From: Falsirhodobacter flavus
Lineage (GTDB): Bacteria > Pseudomonadota > Alphaproteobacteria > Rhodobacterales > Rhodobacteraceae
Length of the DNA stretch: 64,000 nt
Reading direction: 5' to 3'
Assembly (NCBI GenBank): GCA_029846755.1
Contig: JARWBI010000002.1
Span: 186,001 to 250,000 of the forward strand
The translations under genes were made by a program, and so were the position numbers. The notes below the pieces were generated by a model, which was not told the DNA's origin, ran no database searches, and was given only the letters and a program-made list of their open reading frames with translations. Shown piece by piece: positions 1 through 9,400 of this stretch. Within the stretch, counting starts at the first letter, position 1, and every line of letters begins with the position of its first letter.

Positions 1-1
1 A

Positions 2-820
2 AGGCTTGGGCTGTCGAAATCCATCGTCAGCCGCCGCCTGTTCCGGATCGAGGCGGAGCTTGGCACGCAGCTTCTTGTGCGCACGACGCGCGGCGCCGCC
101 CTGACCGAAGCGGGAGAGACCTTTCGCGATCACGCCGCGCGCGCCGTGGCCGAACTGGACAGCGCAAGGGAGGCGATCCTGCCCGATGGCGACCTGCGCG
201 GCCGCCTTCGGATCGCCATGCCGCTGACCTTCGGGCCGACCCATTTCGCGTCCGTGCTGGCCCAGATGGCCAGGCGTCACCCGCGCCTGCACATCCATAC
301 ATCTTTCAGCGATCGTTTCGTGGACCTGATCGGCGAAGGCTTCGATTGCGCCATCCGCGTCGGCTATCTGCCCGATTCCAACCTGATCGCAAAGCGCGTG
401 GGGCCGCTGTCTGGCAAGCTGCTGGCCAGCCCGTCCTATATCGAGGCGCACGGCACCCCCCAAAGGCCCGAGGAAGTGCCCCGCCATCAGGCCGTCATGC
501 AAGGGACCGAGGCATGGCAGTTCGTGGACGGCGACCGAATCGTCTCGGTCCAGCCCCAGGGCAGCTTCAAGGCGGACAATGCGGCAGCCCTCGCCACCGC
601 GGCGGCGGCAGGTCTGGGAATCGGCTGGCTGCCCGATTGCATCACGCATGACTTTATTGCGGACGGGCGGCTGGTCCCCATCATGACCGCCCACCCACCA
701 CCCGAGGCGGCGATCCACGTCGTCCGCCCGCCGGGCCGCCACCCGTCGCGGAAAATCCGCGTCCTGACCCAGATGATGGCCGACCATCTGACGCAAAGCC
801 CCGAATTCTGGGGACGCTGA
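2..820 (+). CDS. LysR-family transcriptional regulator, 5' end cut by window
   Basis: The reading frame is open from base 2, so the true start lies upstream. The first visible residues ([11 protein letters not shown], then [15 protein letters not shown]) are the second half of a LysR winged helix-turn-helix, with the usual ending ALTEAGETF. The rest is a LysR substrate-binding domain (PBP2 fold) with the common phrase GLGIGWLPD near the C-terminus. LysR proteins bind a small-molecule effector and regulate nearby or divergent genes; the target is outside the window, so no effector can be named. It stops 122 bases before serC and is read in the same direction. The family is certain; specificity is unknown. 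Confidence 0.9.
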   Translation, partial: RLGLSKSIVSRRLFRIEAELGTQLLVRTTRGAALTEAGETFRDHAARAVAELDSAREAILPDGDLRGRLRIAMPLTFGPTHFASVLAQMARRHPRLHIHTSFSDRFVDLIGEGFDCAIRVGYLPDSNLIAKRVGPLSGKLLASPSYIEAHGTPQRPEEVPRHQAVMQGTEAWQFVDGDRIVSVQPQGSFKADNAAALATAAAAGLGIGWLPDCITHDFIADGRLVPIMTAHPPPEAAIHVVRPPGRHPSRKIRVLTQMMADHLTQSPEFWGR

Positions 821-942
821 CACCGACGCGGATCTCGCGCGGCCCCGCCCTTTTATCCTTGCCTTATTTTTCAGGCTCCCCTATCCACGGCGGCGGGACA
901 CCCTTCCCCAACGAAGGGCGATTATCTGTAAGGATACCAGCA
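821..942 (+). promoter_or_regulatory. serC leader with Shine-Dalgarno-sequestering pairings (candidate serC RNA motif)
   Basis: The serC ribosome-binding site is in AAGGATA at 930-936. TATCCTT at 854-860 is its perfect 7-base complement, and a second shorter complement TATCC lies at 882-886, so the site can pair with either of two upstream segments. Between them and the start is a hairpin, CCCTT at 902-906 with AAGGG at 915-919. A structured serC RNA motif upstream of serC is known in Alphaproteobacteria; I infer that this is a member, but I cannot align it here. It would act on initiation of serC translation. Confidence 0.5.
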
Positions 943-2085
943 ATGGCTACGACTGCCCCGGCGACCCGCCCGGCGAATCCGCGTTTTTCGTCCGGCCCCT
1001 GCGCCAAAATTCCCGGTTTCGATCTCTCCATGCTTTCGGACGCGCCGCTGGGCCGTTCGCACCGCGCCGCCGTCGGCAAGGCGAAGCTGAAAGAGGCGAT
1101 CGACCTCACCCGTGAAATTCTGAACGTGCCTGCGGATTACCGCATCGGCATCGTCCCCGCCTCGGATACCGGCGCCGTCGAGATGGCGCTCTGGTCGCTG
1201 CTGGGCGCCCGCCCCGTCGAAATGCTGGCATGGGAATCCTTCGGCGAAGGCTGGGTCACCGATGTGGTGAAACAGCTGAAACTGGACGCGACCGTCCGCA
1301 AGGCCCCCTATGGCGAGATCGTGGACTTCGCCGAAGTCGATTTCGACAAGGACGTCGTCTTCACCTGGAACGGCACCACCTCGGGCGTGCGGGTTGCGAA
1401 TGGCGACGCGATCCCGGCGGGCCGCGCGGGCCTGACGATCTGCGACGCGACCTCGGCAGCCTTCGCGATGGACCTGCCCTGGGACAAGCTGGATGTTACG
1501 ACCTTCAGCTGGCAGAAGGTGCTGGGCGGGGAAGGCGGCCACGGCGTTCTGATCCTGTCGCCACGTGCCGTGGAACGGCTGGAATCCTACACCCCCGCTT
1601 GGCCGCTGCCGAAGATCTTCCGCATGACCAAAGGCGGCAAGATCATCGAAGGCATCTTCGTGGGCGAGACGATCAATACGCCCTCGATGCTGTGTGTCGA
1701 AGACTACCTCGTGTCGCTGAAATGGGCCAAGGGTCTGGGCGGCCTGAACGCGCTGATCGCGCGGTCGGAAGGCAATGCGAAAGCCATCACGGATTTCATC
1801 GCGGACAAGCCGTGGATCGCGAACCTTGCCGTCGATGCGGCAAACGCCTCCTGCACCTCGGTCTGCCTGAAGTTCACCGATGATCGGATCACCGACGGCG
1901 CGGCCTTTGCCAAGGCCGTCGCGAAACGGCTGGAGAAGGAGGGCGTCGCCCTCGATGCGGGCGCCTATCGCGATGCCCCTCCCGGCCTTCGCATCTGGTG
2001 CGGTGCGACCGTGGAAACGTCGGACGTCGCGGCGCTGATGCCGTGGATCGAATACGCGTTCAACGCCGAGATCGACGCGCTTTAA
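943..2085 (+). CDS. serC: Phosphoserine aminotransferase SerC
   Basis: 380 residues. It converts 3-phosphohydroxypyruvate and glutamate to phosphoserine and 2-oxoglutarate, the second step of serine synthesis, with PLP. The sequence shows FSSGPCAK near the N-terminus, the GRSHR motif, [10 protein letters not shown] before the cofactor lysine, and [13 protein letters not shown] carrying that lysine. Start: ATG at 943 with AAGGA a few bases upstream; the frame stays open to about 859 but those upstream codons fall in the leader and lack a binding site. It is followed 41 bases later by serA, the preceding pathway step, so the two form an operon. This version belongs to the longer alphaproteobacterial SerC type. 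Confidence 0.96.
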   Translation: MATTAPATRPANPRFSSGPCAKIPGFDLSMLSDAPLGRSHRAAVGKAKLKEAIDLTREILNVPADYRIGIVPASDTGAVEMALWSLLGARPVEMLAWESFGEGWVTDVVKQLKLDATVRKAPYGEIVDFAEVDFDKDVVFTWNGTTSGVRVANGDAIPAGRAGLTICDATSAAFAMDLPWDKLDVTTFSWQKVLGGEGGHGVLILSPRAVERLESYTPAWPLPKIFRMTKGGKIIEGIFVGETINTPSMLCVEDYLVSLKWAKGLGGLNALIARSEGNAKAITDFIADKPWIANLAVDAANASCTSVCLKFTDDRITDGAAFAKAVAKRLEKEGVALDAGAYRDAPPGLRIWCGATVETSDVAALMPWIEYAFNAEIDAL

Positions 2086-2126
2086 GCGCGTCCTTCCCCA
2101 CACCTCATTTTACATAGGAGCCCATC

Positions 2127-3722
2127 ATGGCACCTCGCGTTCTCGTATCGGACGAGCTGTCCGAAACCGCCGTCCAGATCTTCCGCGACCGCGGCGTCGA
2201 AGTCGACTACATGCCCAAGCTCGGCAAGGACAAGGAAAAGCTGGCCGAGATCATCGGTCAGTATGACGGCCTTGCCATCCGCTCGGCCACCAAGGTGACC
2301 GACAAACTGCTGGCGCTGGCGACCAATCTGAAGGTCGTGGGCCGCGCCGGGATCGGCGTCGACAACGTCGACATTCCCGCCGCGTCGAAAAAGGGCGTGA
2401 TCGTGATGAACACGCCCTTCGGCAACTCCATCACCACGGCCGAACATGCCGTTGCGATGATGTTCGCCGTCGCGCGCCAGCTGCCCGAGGCTTCGGCATC
2501 GACCCATGCCGGCAAGTGGGAGAAGTCCCGCTTCATGGGGGTCGAGCTGTTCAACAAGACGCTCGGCGTGATCGGTGCGGGGAACATCGGCGGCATCGTC
2601 TGCGACCGCGCGCTTGGCCTGCACATGAAGGTCGTCGCCTTCGATCCCTTCCTGTCCGAAGAGCGCGCGACCCAGATGGGCGTGCAGAAGGTCGAACTGG
2701 ACGAGCTTCTGGCCCGCGCCGATTTCATCACCATGCACGTTCCGCTGACGGAAAAGACCAAGAACATCCTGTCGGCCGAAAACCTGGCAAAGACGAAACC
2801 GGGCGTGCGGATCATCAACTGCGCCCGCGGCGGTCTCGTGGACGAAGCGGCCTTGGCCGAGGCGCTGAAGTCCGGCCATGTCGCAGGCGCCGCCTTCGAC
2901 GTGTTTGCGGTGGAACCGGCGACGGAATCGCCGCTGTTCAACCTGCCCAACGTCGTCGTCACCCCCCACCTTGGCGCATCGACCACCGAGGCGCAGGAAA
3001 ACGTCGCCCTGCAGGTGGCCGAGCAGATGTCGGACTATCTGCTGACCGGCGCGGTGCAGAACGCGCTGAACATGCCTTCGGTCACCGCCGAGGAAGCCGC
3101 CGTCATGGGTCCGTGGGTGAAGCTGGCCAATCATCTGGGCACCTTCGTCGGCCAGATGGAAGACGAGCCGATCAAGGCGATCAACATCCTCTATGACGGC
3201 GCCGTCGCGAACATGAAGCTGGAGGCGCTGAACGCCGCCGCCATCGCGGGCATCATGAAAGCGACCAATCCCGACGTGAACATGGTCTCGGCCCCGGTCG
3301 TCGCCAAGGAACGCGGCACCCAGATCTCGACCACCCGTCAGGACAAATCGGGCGTGTTCGACGCCTATATCAAGCTGACCGTCGTGACTGAATCGCGCGA
3401 GCGTTCGATCGCGGGCACCGTCTTCTCGGATGGCAAACCGCGCTTCATCCAGATCAAGGGCATCAACGTCGATGCAGAGGTCGGTCCGCACATGCTCTAT
3501 ACCACCAACGAAGACGTGCCGGGCGTCGTCGGGGTTCTGGGCGGCACGCTGGGCAAGCATGGCGTGAACATCGCGAACTTCACCCTTGGCCGCGCCGATG
3601 CGGGCGGCGAGGCCATCGCGATCATCTATGTTGACGAGGCACTGGACGCCGCCGTGATCGCCGAACTGGAAGCGACGGGCAAATTCCAGCAGGTCCGCCC
3701 GCTGGCCTTCGACGTGGCTTGA
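2127..3722 (+). CDS. serA: D-3-phosphoglycerate dehydrogenase SerA
   Basis: 531 residues, the long form of the enzyme. It oxidises 3-phosphoglycerate to 3-phosphohydroxypyruvate with NAD, the committed step of serine synthesis. The nucleotide-binding motif GAGNIGG lies near residue 150, the substrate arginine is in NCARGGLVDE, and the catalytic histidine is in TPHLGAST. After the catalytic core comes the intervening domain and a C-terminal ACT domain (from about residue 455, reading GPHMLYTTNEDVPGVVG), where serine feedback usually acts. AGGAG precedes the ATG. It ends just before a strong terminator, closing the serC-serA operon. Confidence 0.97.
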   Translation: MAPRVLVSDELSETAVQIFRDRGVEVDYMPKLGKDKEKLAEIIGQYDGLAIRSATKVTDKLLALATNLKVVGRAGIGVDNVDIPAASKKGVIVMNTPFGNSITTAEHAVAMMFAVARQLPEASASTHAGKWEKSRFMGVELFNKTLGVIGAGNIGGIVCDRALGLHMKVVAFDPFLSEERATQMGVQKVELDELLARADFITMHVPLTEKTKNILSAENLAKTKPGVRIINCARGGLVDEAALAEALKSGHVAGAAFDVFAVEPATESPLFNLPNVVVTPHLGASTTEAQENVALQVAEQMSDYLLTGAVQNALNMPSVTAEEAAVMGPWVKLANHLGTFVGQMEDEPIKAINILYDGAVANMKLEALNAAAIAGIMKATNPDVNMVSAPVVAKERGTQISTTRQDKSGVFDAYIKLTVVTESRERSIAGTVFSDGKPRFIQIKGINVDAEVGPHMLYTTNEDVPGVVGVLGGTLGKHGVNIANFTLGRADAGGEAIAIIYVDEALDAAVIAELEATGKFQQVRPLAFDVA

Positions 3723-3748
3723 CGCCGCCGCGCATATGACCAAGTTCG

Positions 3749-3777
3749 GGACCGGGGGCGCTGCCTCCGGTCCTTTT
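3749..3777 (+). terminator. Intrinsic terminator of serC-serA
   Basis: GGACCGGGGGC at 3749-3759 pairs with GCCTCCGGTCC at 3763-3773 (11 base pairs, one of them G-U) across a 3-base loop. TTTT follows at 3774-3777, then CGTTT. It lies 27 bases past the serA stop and just ahead of the next gene. Confidence 0.88.
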
Positions 3778-3793
3778 CGTTTCGGGGTTCCCC

Positions 3794-4564
3794 ATGAAAA
3801 CCTATGCCATCGGCGACATTCACGGCCATCTGGACCTGCTGCAAGCCGCGCACCGGCTGATCGAGGCCGATGGCGGCGATGCCCCGGTCGTCCATATCGG
3901 CGATCTTGTGGATCGCGGGCCGGATTCGAAGGGCGTGGTGGAACATCTGCGGTCCGGCATCGCCTCGGGGCGCGACTGGATCGTGCTGAAGGGCAATCAT
4001 GACCGCATGTTCGAGGCGTTCCTGCGCGATCCCAAAAGCCACGATCCCGGCCTGCGCCCCGACCTTTCCTGGCTGCATCCGCGTCTGGGCGGTGGCGGCA
4101 CGCTTGTCTCCTATGGCGTTGCGAATGCGTCCGACCGCCCCGTCGCCGCCGTGCACGAGGAGGCGCTGGCCGTCGTGCCGCAAAGCCATCGCGACTTCAT
4201 CCGCGGCCTGCCCTATAGCCACAAGCGGGGCGACGCGATCTTCGTCCATGCCGGCATCCGCCCCGGCGTGAAGATGGAGTATCAGATCGAGGATGACCTG
4301 TGCTGGATTCGCGAGCCGTTCCTGTCGGACCAGACCGACCACGGCGCGCTGATCGTGCATGGCCACACCGCCATCGACGCGGCGACGCTGTATAACAACC
4401 GGCTGAACCTCGACAGCAGCGCGGCCTATGGCGGCCCCCTGTCGGCAGTGGTGATCGAGGGGCGGGATGTCTGGCTGCTGACCCCCGAGGGACGCAAACC
4501 CCTTACCGTAACCGCACGAGAGCCCGGTCAGACCGCCCTTCTGCGTCGACCACCGAAAGCGTGA
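3794..4564 (+). CDS. Metallophosphoesterase, PPP/ApaH-like phosphatase
   Basis: 256 residues. The signature blocks of the PPP phosphatase fold are all present: GDIHGH near residue 7, GDLVDRGPDS near 36, GNHDR near 72, and late HAGIRPG and HGHT blocks that supply the remaining metal-binding histidines. Such enzymes use two metal ions to hydrolyse phosphoprotein or diadenosine-polyphosphate bonds; the short bacterial forms are annotated either as serine/threonine phosphatase or ApaH-like, and the sequence does not decide which. GTTCCCC before the ATG is a weak binding site. The last 62 bases overlap, tail to tail, the end of pbpC on the other strand. Confidence 0.88.
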   Translation: MKTYAIGDIHGHLDLLQAAHRLIEADGGDAPVVHIGDLVDRGPDSKGVVEHLRSGIASGRDWIVLKGNHDRMFEAFLRDPKSHDPGLRPDLSWLHPRLGGGGTLVSYGVANASDRPVAAVHEEALAVVPQSHRDFIRGLPYSHKRGDAIFVHAGIRPGVKMEYQIEDDLCWIREPFLSDQTDHGALIVHGHTAIDAATLYNNRLNLDSSAAYGGPLSAVVIEGRDVWLLTPEGRKPLTVTAREPGQTALLRRPPKA

Positions 4565-6413
4565 CGAACCCTGCATCCAGCGGCAGCATCGCCTCGCGCC
4601 CCTCGGCCACCGGAAGCCCGTCGGCCAGCCAGACGTAAGGCCCCCGCCCGCCCTGCGCCCGCACCAGAAGCGCGCCGCCATTGCGTTCCACCTCGGCCCC
4701 GTCGGGGGGGAACACCACTTCCGGCCCGCCGGGGCGGAAGGCGGCATCGCGGGGACGGAACCGCTGAAGCGGCCCCGGCAGCGGTCCGGCCCGCCCTTCT
4801 GCGGGGGGCAAAGGGTCAAGCCGGGGCTTCAGCCGCTGGAACGCCTGAAACAGGACCGGCGCGGCCAGATCGCCGCCAAACGCCCCCGGCACCGGCGTTC
4901 CATCCGCCCGCCCCATCCAGACCCCGATCACATGCCGCCCGTCGAAACCGATCGCCCAGGCGTCGCGGTTGCCATAGCTGGTGCCGGTCTTGTAGGCGAG
5001 CCGGTTGGCCGGTGCGCCCGGCGGCGGCGCGAGGCCCGCAAGGATCTCGGCCACCTGCCGCGCGGCAACCTCGGACACCACGCGCGCGCCCTCCGCGGCA
5101 TCGCCCTGCACATGAAGCGGCATCACCACCCCTCCTCTCGCGATGGCGGCGTAAAGCTGCACCATCCCCTCCAGCGTGACGCCCACGCCGCCAAGGCTGA
5201 CCGCCAGCCCCGGTTTTCCCTGCACCCGCGCCTCCATCCCCGCGCGGCGCATCGCGCCCATCAGCCGCGCCGGACCCAGGGTTTCCGTCAGCGCCACCAC
5301 CGGCAGGTTCAGCGACAGCAGCAACGCCTCGCGCACCCGGACCTCGCCCCGGAACATCCGGTCGAAATTCTGCGGGGCATAGCCGCCGAAACTGGCAGGC
5401 CGATCCTCGATCAACGTGTCGGGCAGCACCAGCCCCTGATCGAAGGCCAGCGCATAGACCAGCGGCTTCAGCGTCGATCCCGGACTGCGCAGCGCGCGCG
5501 TCATATCGACGAACCCCTGACGCGCATCGCCGCGATAGCCAGACGATCCGACCGAGGCCAGAACCTCGCCCGTCCGGTGATCGGCGACCAGCATCGCGAC
5601 CTGCAAACGGCCCCGCGCGCGAACGGCATCGGCGGCCAGGGCCTCCAGCCGCGCCTGAAGCCCCGCATCCAGCGTCGTTCGCCCCTGCACCCGGTCGGCC
5701 AGATGCGCCGCCAACGCCGGAAAGGGGCGGCGCGCGGTCGGGATCGGCTCGGCCCCGTCCAGCCCCATGCGGGCCAGCACCCGGTCGCGCGCGGCCAGCG
5801 CCGCCTCGGGGTGACGGTCAGGGCGGCGGGTTTCTGGCGATTGCGGCAACGCTACCAGTAACGCCGATTGCGCCGGGGTCAGGCGGCGCGGTTCCTTGCC
5901 GAACCATGTCAGCGCCGCCGCCCGCACCCCTTCGACATTGCCGCCATAGGGCGCCAGATGCAGGTAAAGCCGCAGGATCTGGTCCTTCGTCAGCCGCCGC
6001 TCCAGCGCCCAGGCCACCCGCATCTGCCGCAGCTTGCCCGCAACGCGCCCTGTCCCGCTTTCCTCAAGCAGCCGCGCGACCTGCATGGTCAGCGTCGATC
6101 CACCCGACACCACCCGCCCGTGCCACGCCGCCTGCCCCGCCGCCCGCAGCAGGGCCAGCGCATCGACGCCACCGTGGTCATGGAACCGCCGATCCTCATA
6201 GCGCAGCAGCATCGCGATGAAACCGGGATCGACCTCGCCCGCCGCCAGCCGCCAGCGCCCATCCGCCACGGTGAATGCGCGCAGCAGGCTGCCATCCCGC
6301 GCCGTCACCTCGCGCGACAGGGCGGGCATCGGCGGCAGGGCGGTCCGGTCGACCCAGTCGCTGCCCAGCGCCGCCAGCCACAGGGCCGCAGCCAGCGCCA
6401 GAAGCCGCCTCAC
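4503..6413 (-). CDS. pbpC: Penicillin-binding protein 1C
   Basis: 636 residues. N-terminal membrane anchor (residues 2-17, leucine/alanine rich), then a GT51 peptidoglycan glycosyltransferase domain with EDRRFHDHGGVD and GGSTLTMQVARLLE, then a transpeptidase domain with SPGSTLKP (SxxK), SLN and KTGTSYGNRD (KTG), and a C-terminal domain of about 90 residues of the PBP1C type. It would polymerise and crosslink glycan on the outer face of the inner membrane; E. coli PBP1C has weak transpeptidase activity. Start: a GTG whose last two bases form part of the TGA stop of the alpha-2-macroglobulin gene (GTGA), so translation is coupled. The frame is open further upstream but that part overlaps the upstream gene. 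Pairing of pbpC with this gene is a conserved arrangement. Confidence 0.95.
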   Translation of the reverse strand: MRRLLALAAALWLAALGSDWVDRTALPPMPALSREVTARDGSLLRAFTVADGRWRLAAGEVDPGFIAMLLRYEDRRFHDHGGVDALALLRAAGQAAWHGRVVSGGSTLTMQVARLLEESGTGRVAGKLRQMRVAWALERRLTKDQILRLYLHLAPYGGNVEGVRAAALTWFGKEPRRLTPAQSALLVALPQSPETRRPDRHPEAALAARDRVLARMGLDGAEPIPTARRPFPALAAHLADRVQGRTTLDAGLQARLEALAADAVRARGRLQVAMLVADHRTGEVLASVGSSGYRGDARQGFVDMTRALRSPGSTLKPLVYALAFDQGLVLPDTLIEDRPASFGGYAPQNFDRMFRGEVRVREALLLSLNLPVVALTETLGPARLMGAMRRAGMEARVQGKPGLAVSLGGVGVTLEGMVQLYAAIARGGVVMPLHVQGDAAEGARVVSEVAARQVAEILAGLAPPPGAPANRLAYKTGTSYGNRDAWAIGFDGRHVIGVWMGRADGTPVPGAFGGDLAAPVLFQAFQRLKPRLDPLPPAEGRAGPLPGPLQRFRPRDAAFRPGGPEVVFPPDGAEVERNGGALLVRAQGGRGPYVWLADGLPVAEGREAMLPLDAGFVTLSVVDAEGRSDRALVRLR

Positions 6414-9400
6414 GGCGTCACGGTCACGCGGCCGGACCCCGTCTGCGCGCGGTAATCGGGGCGATACATATCCTCGACCGAGGCTGCCGGATGATGGAAG
6501 CTGCCCGGCGAGATCGCCCGCACGATATAGGCCAGCCGGAAGGGCGAGGCGTCTTGCCGGTCGATCGCCGTCAGGAAACGGTCCTGCCGGAATTCCGAAT
6601 GCGTGACTGATGTTTCCGCCCGAAGCCAGTCCAGCGCGCCCGTATCTCCGGCTGTGATCAGGTTCGGGTTGTCGATCTCGAACCCTGCGGGCAGCGGGTC
6701 GGTGACCATCAGCCGCGCCTCTCCGGGGCCGAAGGGGGTCACATCCAGCACCGTCACCAGCCGCGTTCCCGCCGCGACCGAGGACGGGTCCACCGGCGAT
6801 CCGTCCAGGGTGAAATAGGACCGCGCGATGGCATAGCCGTTGCCGCCTGCCGGGGCCGTTCGATCCGCACCATAGGCGGTCAAGGTCAGCGCGACGGGCG
6901 CATCCCCATCGTTGCGGATCTGGCTCGGCGCATCGCCCGGCGCGCGCATCCGCACCAGCGGGCCGTCCACTGCCGCCCCGTCGATGGTCACGCCCGACGG
7001 TGCCGCATCCACCAGCGCATGCGAGGCCAGAAGCGTCCATGCTGCCTCCTGCGTCGAAAGCTGCCCCGGCTGCGCGGTGCGGGCCAAAAGCGGCTCGCGG
7101 TCGATCTCGGCCCCCGCTTCGACCGCCAGCGTCAGGACGGCGGCGGCATCACGGCGCTGCGTGCCGTAATCGGCGCGCCAGACCTGCCCTTCGTCATCCG
7201 CCCGCGCCAAGCGATCCGAGGCCAGCGCGAACATCGCATCCGACCGCGCCTTGTCGCCATAGCTGGCCAGCGCCGCGCCAAGCTGCGCCTGCGCCAGCGG
7301 CGTTGCGAAATCCGCGCCCTTCACATCGGCGTAATAACGCAGATCGCCCACCGCAGCCGCGCCTTCACGCGCCAGCACCATCAGCGCATAGGCCAGCCCT
7401 GTGCCGCCGCCATTGGTGCGTTCGTCGAAATCGGCGGCGTAGTTGACCTGGTTGCGCAGATTGTCCAGCGCGCGGCGGAAGGCCGGGTCCGGCACTGCGA
7501 TGCCCTGCGCCTTCGCTCGCGACAGGAAATCGGTGACATAGGCATCCAGCCACAGATCGCCCGACCCCGCCGACCACAACCCGAAACCGCCCTCGCCGCC
7601 CTGATTGCCCAGAACCTCCGTCACGGCCTGTTCGATACGGGCACGGATGTCGTCCGCTCCCTCCAGCCGCATCGCCTGCGCCACCTGATCGTAATAGATC
7701 AGCGGCAGCGCCCGTGAGGTCACCTGCTCGGTGCAGCCGTAAGGATAGCGGTGCAGCGCCGCCAGCAGCCCCGGCGCGTTCAGCCGCGCGATGGGGCCGA
7801 TGGCCAGTGTCGCGCTGGCATCGGTCAACCCGGAATAGGCGTTGTCGTCGAAGGTAAACACCTCGCCCGGCGCCAGTTCCAGCCGCGTCGTGCGCGAGAC
7901 TTGCGGATCGTTCGCCATCACCGGAAGCGCCAGCGTTTTCGTCACGCGCTTGCCGTCCGGGGTGGTCAACGCGACCTCGATGCGCTCAGCGCCCGCCGTC
8001 ACCGGAACCTCGATCCGCTGCGTGCCCCCCTCGGCCAGATCGAAGGGGGCCAGCGCGGCGCCGTCCACCTCCATCTCCATCCGTCCTGCGGGGCCGGAGG
8101 CATGGGTCACGTCCAGCAGCAGGCGGCTTTCATCCCCCGGTGCAAGGAAGCGCGGCAGGCTGGCCGTCACCACCACCGGATCGCGCACCAGCACATCCGC
8201 CTGCGCCTGCCCGACGCCGCTTTGACTCCACGCGACGGCCATGACCTTCACGCTGCCGTTGAAGGCGGGCAGATCGAAGCTGGCACGGGCAGTGCCGTCG
8301 GTTCCGACCACCAGCGGGCCCGAGAACAGCGTCACCGGCGCTTCCGTCGGGGGCGGCGCTTGCAGCCCCATCTCGGCGCTGGCATCGCCGCCCGAGCGGA
8401 CCTGCCCCTCGGCCCCGTTCAGCCCGTCGATCAGACGGCCATACATGTCGCGGATGCCGACGCCCAGCTTGCGCTGGCCGAAGAAATGCCCCGCCGGATC
8501 GGGCGCGGCGAAACGGGTCAGGTTCAGGATGCCCTGATCGACGGCGGCGATGGTCACATGCACCAACTCGCCCTCGGGCGCGGCGACCCTCACCGCGATG
8601 TCCATCTTGCCGCGCGGATCGGCCTCGGGCGCAGTGTCGATGGCGACGTCCAGATGGCGCGGGCCGGGGTCGATGGCGGCATGGGCGATGCCCAGGGCGC
8701 GGGTGGGACCCCGCCCCGCCGCCGCATCCATCGGCCGCAGGACCGAGGCGGTGACATAGGCCCCTGCGCCCCATTCCGCCGTCACCTCCAGCGGCACCCG
8801 CGTCTCGCCCTCGGCCACCTTCACCGCTTGAGTGGAGAGGACGCGGTTCGTCAGCACCGACACCAGCGCCGTCCCTTCGCTGCGCGAGGCGATGCGCAGA
8901 ACCGCCTCATCCCCCGGCGCATAGCTGGCTTTATCCAGCGACATCTCCAGCCGGTCGGGCGTGGTCGAAGCGTCGCCTGCCGCATACCAGCCCGCGCTGA
9001 AGGTGACCGAACTTGCGGCCTCCGACGTCCCCACGTGCAGTTCATATTCGCCCCACCGGACGGGGGCCGCGATCTGGGCGGTGCCGTCGATGGCGATCTC
9101 GCCCCCGTCCACGCGGGTGCGGGTGGTGAAGGGTTCCCAGTTCCAGTTGCCGTATTGCTGATACCACTGGTATTCCGTCTCGATCCGCGTCAACTCCCAC
9201 CGCGCCTCGGCGGGGGTGGGATCGCCGCCAGCATCCAGCGACAGGACCGAGAATCGCGCCTCGCCGCCCTCGGGCAACACACCCTCGAACATCGGGCGCA
9301 GGCCGATAAGGGGCGCGTCCGGCGCGACGGGGCGGGTCAATTCGCGTTCGACCGGGCGGCCCGACCCTTCCGACAGCCGCGCGGTGATCCGCGCTTCCAG

